Shown one piece after another: positions 61,765 through 64,000 of a stretch of 64,000 nt of DNA. Made by a program: the position numbers and the translations under genes. How positions within the stretch are numbered: position 1 is the first letter of the stretch; every line of letters begins with the position of its first letter. Location: contig NZ_KE384306.1 of NCBI RefSeq assembly GCF_000425125.1, positions 707,705 to 771,704 on the forward strand, given 5' to 3'. The DNA comes from Paenibacillus taiwanensis DSM 18679. GTDB lineage: Bacteria; Bacillota; Bacilli; Paenibacillales; Paenibacillaceae. The notes beneath the pieces are model-generated. The model ran no database searches, was not told the DNA's origin, and saw only the letters and a list, made by a program, of their open reading frames with translations.

Positions 61765-62511
61765 TCATTCAGATAAGGGGAGCTTATTTTTGCGTGACGA
61801 CGGGTCTTTTGCAACAAAAATAAAAGGTAAGTAAAGCAACGTAAACAACACAAATGAAACTACCTCCAATGATAGTAAATACCAAGGATATGGACCTAAC
61901 CAATCAAGCATGGAGGCTGTTTCCGGTTTCTTCATCAGGAACATATAGTTCCCGCCAACGACATAGTTGATGGAGCCGACGATTACGAGCAATACATTTA
62001 AGAATCCCATCGCTAACCCGACGGACTGAAATGTTGGTCTGTATTGCTCCACCCATACCATGTAAAGTACAGCTAGCATAATGGCGAAGTGTGCAACAAA
62101 AAATTCAAGAAAACGATAATGGGGAAAATCAAAGGTAAGAGCGGGTGTAAGGATCGCTTGAAGCGCCCCGCCAAGTCCTGTGAAATAAACGATCTGAAAA
62201 AGCAGCCGCTGATTAAACAGCAGCATAATTACACATAAATACAATGAAATGCTGCATAACTCCAACGGAAGTGTGTCCTGAAGGCGGAATATGTCTTGTG
62301 TGATGTACCATATATTAAGTGTCACTTCACATAGGACCAACACGGCGGCCAAAATAAACCGTCCGTATTGACGATAGCGACTATTTCGAAGACGAAGCCG
62401 ATTCGCATATAACAATAGGAGGCATAACCCAAATACAGCCAACGCACTCAAATGTGCAGTGGAATAAAATGTGAATACTTGGGTTTGATGGACATCGAAA
62501 TATTGATTCAT
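61765..62511 (-). CDS. TIGR02206 family integral membrane protein (YwaF-like)
   Basis: 248 residues with seven predicted membrane segments. The family pattern includes FYSTAHLSAL, LPLELCSISLYLCVIMLL, GLGGALQAILTP and HYRFLEFFVAHFAIML, followed by NYMFLMKKPETASMLDWLGPYPWYLL (in part: NYMFLMKKPETAS). The function of the family is unknown; the fold resembles small sensor or channel-like membrane proteins. It is divergent from the DsbA-like gene; the 185-base gap carries the latter's promoter. Ribosome site not strong. Confidence 0.9.
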   Translation of the reverse strand: MNQYFDVHQTQVFTFYSTAHLSALAVFGLCLLLLYANRLRLRNSRYRQYGRFILAAVLVLCEVTLNIWYITQDIFRLQDTLPLELCSISLYLCVIMLLFNQRLLFQIVYFTGLGGALQAILTPALTFDFPHYRFLEFFVAHFAIMLAVLYMVWVEQYRPTFQSVGLAMGFLNVLLVIVGSINYVVGGNYMFLMKKPETASMLDWLGPYPWYLLSLEVVSFVLFTLLYLPFIFVAKDPSSRKNKLPLSE

Positions 62512-62635
62512 AGTGGAAGTTTCGTCCCCTTTTCCTAACGATGTTCTTTGTTGTTTATTTTACAATAAAAGGAACCTTTTGCATATATAATTTAAGTTAG
62601 GGAATCTTTATTTCAACAAAATAAAAGTAAGCTAC

Positions 62636-62664
62636 TTGATTATTGTAACCACAACGGTTACAAT
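62636..62664 (+). promoter_or_regulatory. Promoter with overlapping palindromic operator, DsbA-like gene
   Basis: -35 TTGATT at 62636-62641, spacer of 17 bases, -10 TACAAT at 62659-62664. A perfect 9-bp inverted repeat ATTGTAACC-N5-GGTTACAAT (62642-62664) fills the spacer and the -10 box. This is the classical position for a repressor site. The regulator is unknown (a MarR/HxlR-, TetR- or redox-type repressor would fit). Confidence 0.65.
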
Positions 62665-62711
62665 AAAAATAATTAATCAAATCTTATGATAATTAAATGT
62701 GGAGGTCTATG

Positions 62712-63413
62712 ATGAAAGTTGAAATTTGGTCTGACTATATGTGTCCATTTTGTTATATTGGTAAACGCCGTTTTGAGGAGGCATTGGATCAATTCCCACA
62801 TAAGGATAAAGTAGAAGTGATTTATCGGAGCTTTGAGCTTGATCCTGAAGCTGCTCGTGATGTTGATTATGATGTTCATACGATGCTGTCCAAAAAGTAC
62901 AATATGAGTGTGCAGGAAGCAAAAGCTATGAATGATAACATTACGGAGCAAGCAAAAAGTGTTGGGCTGACTTACCATTTTGATACGATGGTGTTGAGCA
63001 ACTCCTTTGATGCTCATCGATTGACTCACTTTGCTGCTCAGCATGGCAAAATGCGTGAGATGAACGAAGCTTTGTTCCGTGCAGTATTTACGGACTCCAA
63101 GCACATCGGTAATCATGATGTACTGTCTGATTTAGCTGTCAGTGTTGGCCTTGAACGAGCGGCAGTTGCAGAGGTGCTGGGAGGCGATCAATTTGCTCAG
63201 GCTGCGCGCTTTGATGAGCAATTGGCAGGTCGTCTTGGCATTCGTGCCGTCCCGTTTTTTGTCTTAAATGAGAAGTATGGTATTTCTGGTGCTCAACCTA
63301 CGGAAGCATTTGCAGAGCAATTGCTTAAAGCATGGAACGAATCCGCAGCGCAAGAGGGGCTTGCTGGATCTAATGCTGGGGATTCGTGCGCAGATGGCGC
63401 ATGCTCGATTTAA
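62712..63413 (+). CDS. DsbA family (FrnE-like) thiol oxidoreductase
   Basis: 233 residues, cytoplasmic (no signal peptide). The thioredoxin-type redox site is MCPFCYIGKRRFE with Cys11 and Cys14, and the cis-Pro loop is GIRAVPFFVLNEKYGISGAQP near 178. The helical insert NNITEQAKSVGLTYHFD and HFAAQHGKM fits FrnE proteins. The C-terminus has two extra Cys (DSCADGACSI). FrnE proteins were named from polyketide clusters but are general stress-type disulfide enzymes. ATG 62712 follows GGAGG by six bases; the upstream ATG 62697 lies before the ribosome site. Promoter has a palindromic operator. Confidence 0.92.
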   Translation: MKVEIWSDYMCPFCYIGKRRFEEALDQFPHKDKVEVIYRSFELDPEAARDVDYDVHTMLSKKYNMSVQEAKAMNDNITEQAKSVGLTYHFDTMVLSNSFDAHRLTHFAAQHGKMREMNEALFRAVFTDSKHIGNHDVLSDLAVSVGLERAAVAEVLGGDQFAQAARFDEQLAGRLGIRAVPFFVLNEKYGISGAQPTEAFAEQLLKAWNESAAQEGLAGSNAGDSCADGACSI

Positions 63414-63542
63414 GGCTTAGAACTTGATTAACGTCTTTGTTCACAAAATGAAATGAACCTGACATGTAACCTTTTTGGGCAAGCCTACGTCTATTTTACA
63501 GAAGTTTGTATGAGATGAAGGCTGCGCTGTCGAGGAGGAGTT

Positions 63543-64000
63543 ATGTGTCTATTTCGAAACAGAATTTTGTGGACTCGTGTCATAGGATTAGTTTTGTTGT
63601 TCCATGTTTCTTTTCAAGCTCAGGTGGACGCTACGAGCTGGATTCGGATGGAGCCAGAAATGGTCGTTCAACGGGCTCAGCTTGTCGTTACAGGCGTTTA
63701 TGCGTTTAGCGACTCTGCATCGGATCCATCCTCGATGTGGGAAGGTTATAATTTTACGGTTTCTCACGTTATAAAGGGGCATAGCCCCCAAATGATAACG
63801 GCAGGAATTGACCGGTATGACCAACAGGGTGCTGTTGAACATCAAAATGCGGGCGGGGAGTATTTACTGTTTCTGGAGCGTGACTTGGAGACGAATCTCA
63901 TGACACCAGTAGGTGGACCAAATGGGATGGTGCGCTTGAAAGACACAAAAGTACAACAGCCAGAAGACCCCTATGCACAATTGTATTTTACACAATATTT
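63543..64000 (+). CDS. Secreted hypothetical protein, 5' part (cut by window edge)
   Basis: The frame is open for 152 codons to the end of the window. A signal peptide is likely (CLFRNRILWTRVIGLVLLFHVSF). The mature part starts DATSWIRMEPEMVVQRAQLVVTGVYAFSD (key: MVVQRAQLVVTG) and continues with FTVSHVIKGHSP and GGEYLLFLERD; that pattern (export/exposed beta strands, VxGxxxGxxP and EYLLFL) resembles small secreted proteins of Bacillales that are sometimes adjacent to membrane or sporulation genes, but no family can be named. Start ATG 63543 follows GAGGAGGAG. The C-terminal part is not visible. Confidence 0.78.
   Translation, partial: MCLFRNRILWTRVIGLVLLFHVSFQAQVDATSWIRMEPEMVVQRAQLVVTGVYAFSDSASDPSSMWEGYNFTVSHVIKGHSPQMITAGIDRYDQQGAVEHQNAGGEYLLFLERDLETNLMTPVGGPNGMVRLKDTKVQQPEDPYAQLYFTQY

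Noticed and set aside
1-64000. CRISPR arrays, rRNA and tRNA genes
   Set aside because: No spaced direct repeats and no cloverleaf or rRNA-like sequence was seen in the intergenic regions.

Overview
The window looks like chromosomal DNA of an endospore-forming Firmicute, most likely Paenibacillus or a close relative. The reasons are a complete gerA/gerB/gerC-type germinant receptor operon, AGGAGG-type ribosome binding sites with frequent GTG and TTG starts, a mid-range base composition, and Bacillales-type genes (UppP, PepF, TIGR02206 membrane protein, YneQ-like protein). Genus is an inference. No rRNA, tRNA or CRISPR array was seen.

Layout. 1-2364: end of an ABC exporter followed by a response regulator/histidine kinase pair. 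2405-8954: small accessory enzymes (two DinB-fold proteins, GrpB-like protein, alpha/beta hydrolase, FAD oxidoreductase with a half-size MFS protein, methyltransferase, GNAT). 9244-13032: germination receptor. 13283-16915: assimilatory/anaerobic nitrite reductase nirB-nirD plus a formate/nitrite channel, with an Fnr-like box upstream. 17212-21278: oligoendopeptidase F, a MarR regulator, an ECF-like sigma factor and a second-type ClpP. 21566-27447: a visibly AT-rich island with an amber-interrupted secreted-protein gene, a small orphan gene, a decayed IS256-family element and a two-gene Gabija-type anti-phage system. 27727-37369: UppP, AraC regulator, ClbS/DfsB-like protein, an HscC-type Hsp70/J-protein/DUF1266 operon, a VTT membrane protein, a hydroxyacid dehydrogenase and phosphoglycerate mutase.

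37896-61153 is the most interesting part: a roughly 23-kb one-strand biosynthetic operon closed by a strong terminator. It encodes an NRPS module C-A-T-E with an Asn-like specificity code, an MGT-type glycosyltransferase, a fused beta-lactamase-fold peptidase/ABC exporter, a second NRPS module C-A-T with a Lys-like code, two polyketide synthases without acyltransferase domains (KS-KR-ACP and KS-ACP-BtrH-like domain), a free acyl carrier protein, a radical SAM/SPASM enzyme and a second BtrH-like protein. The logic resembles N-acyl-D-Asn prodrug pathways (colibactin, xenocoumacin, zwittermicin): the first module would make acyl-D-Asn as a removable cap, and the peptidase/exporter would cut it off during export. 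The BtrH-like domain replaces a thioesterase and suggests release by transfer to an amine, as in butirosin biosynthesis. The combination is not one I recognise as a described pathway.

61229-64000: a secreted orphan protein, a TIGR02206 membrane protein, a DsbA/FrnE-like oxidoreductase with a promoter-overlapping palindrome, and the start of another secreted protein cut by the window edge. All specificity codes, family names and homologies come from reading the sequence and memory of the families; no database search was possible.
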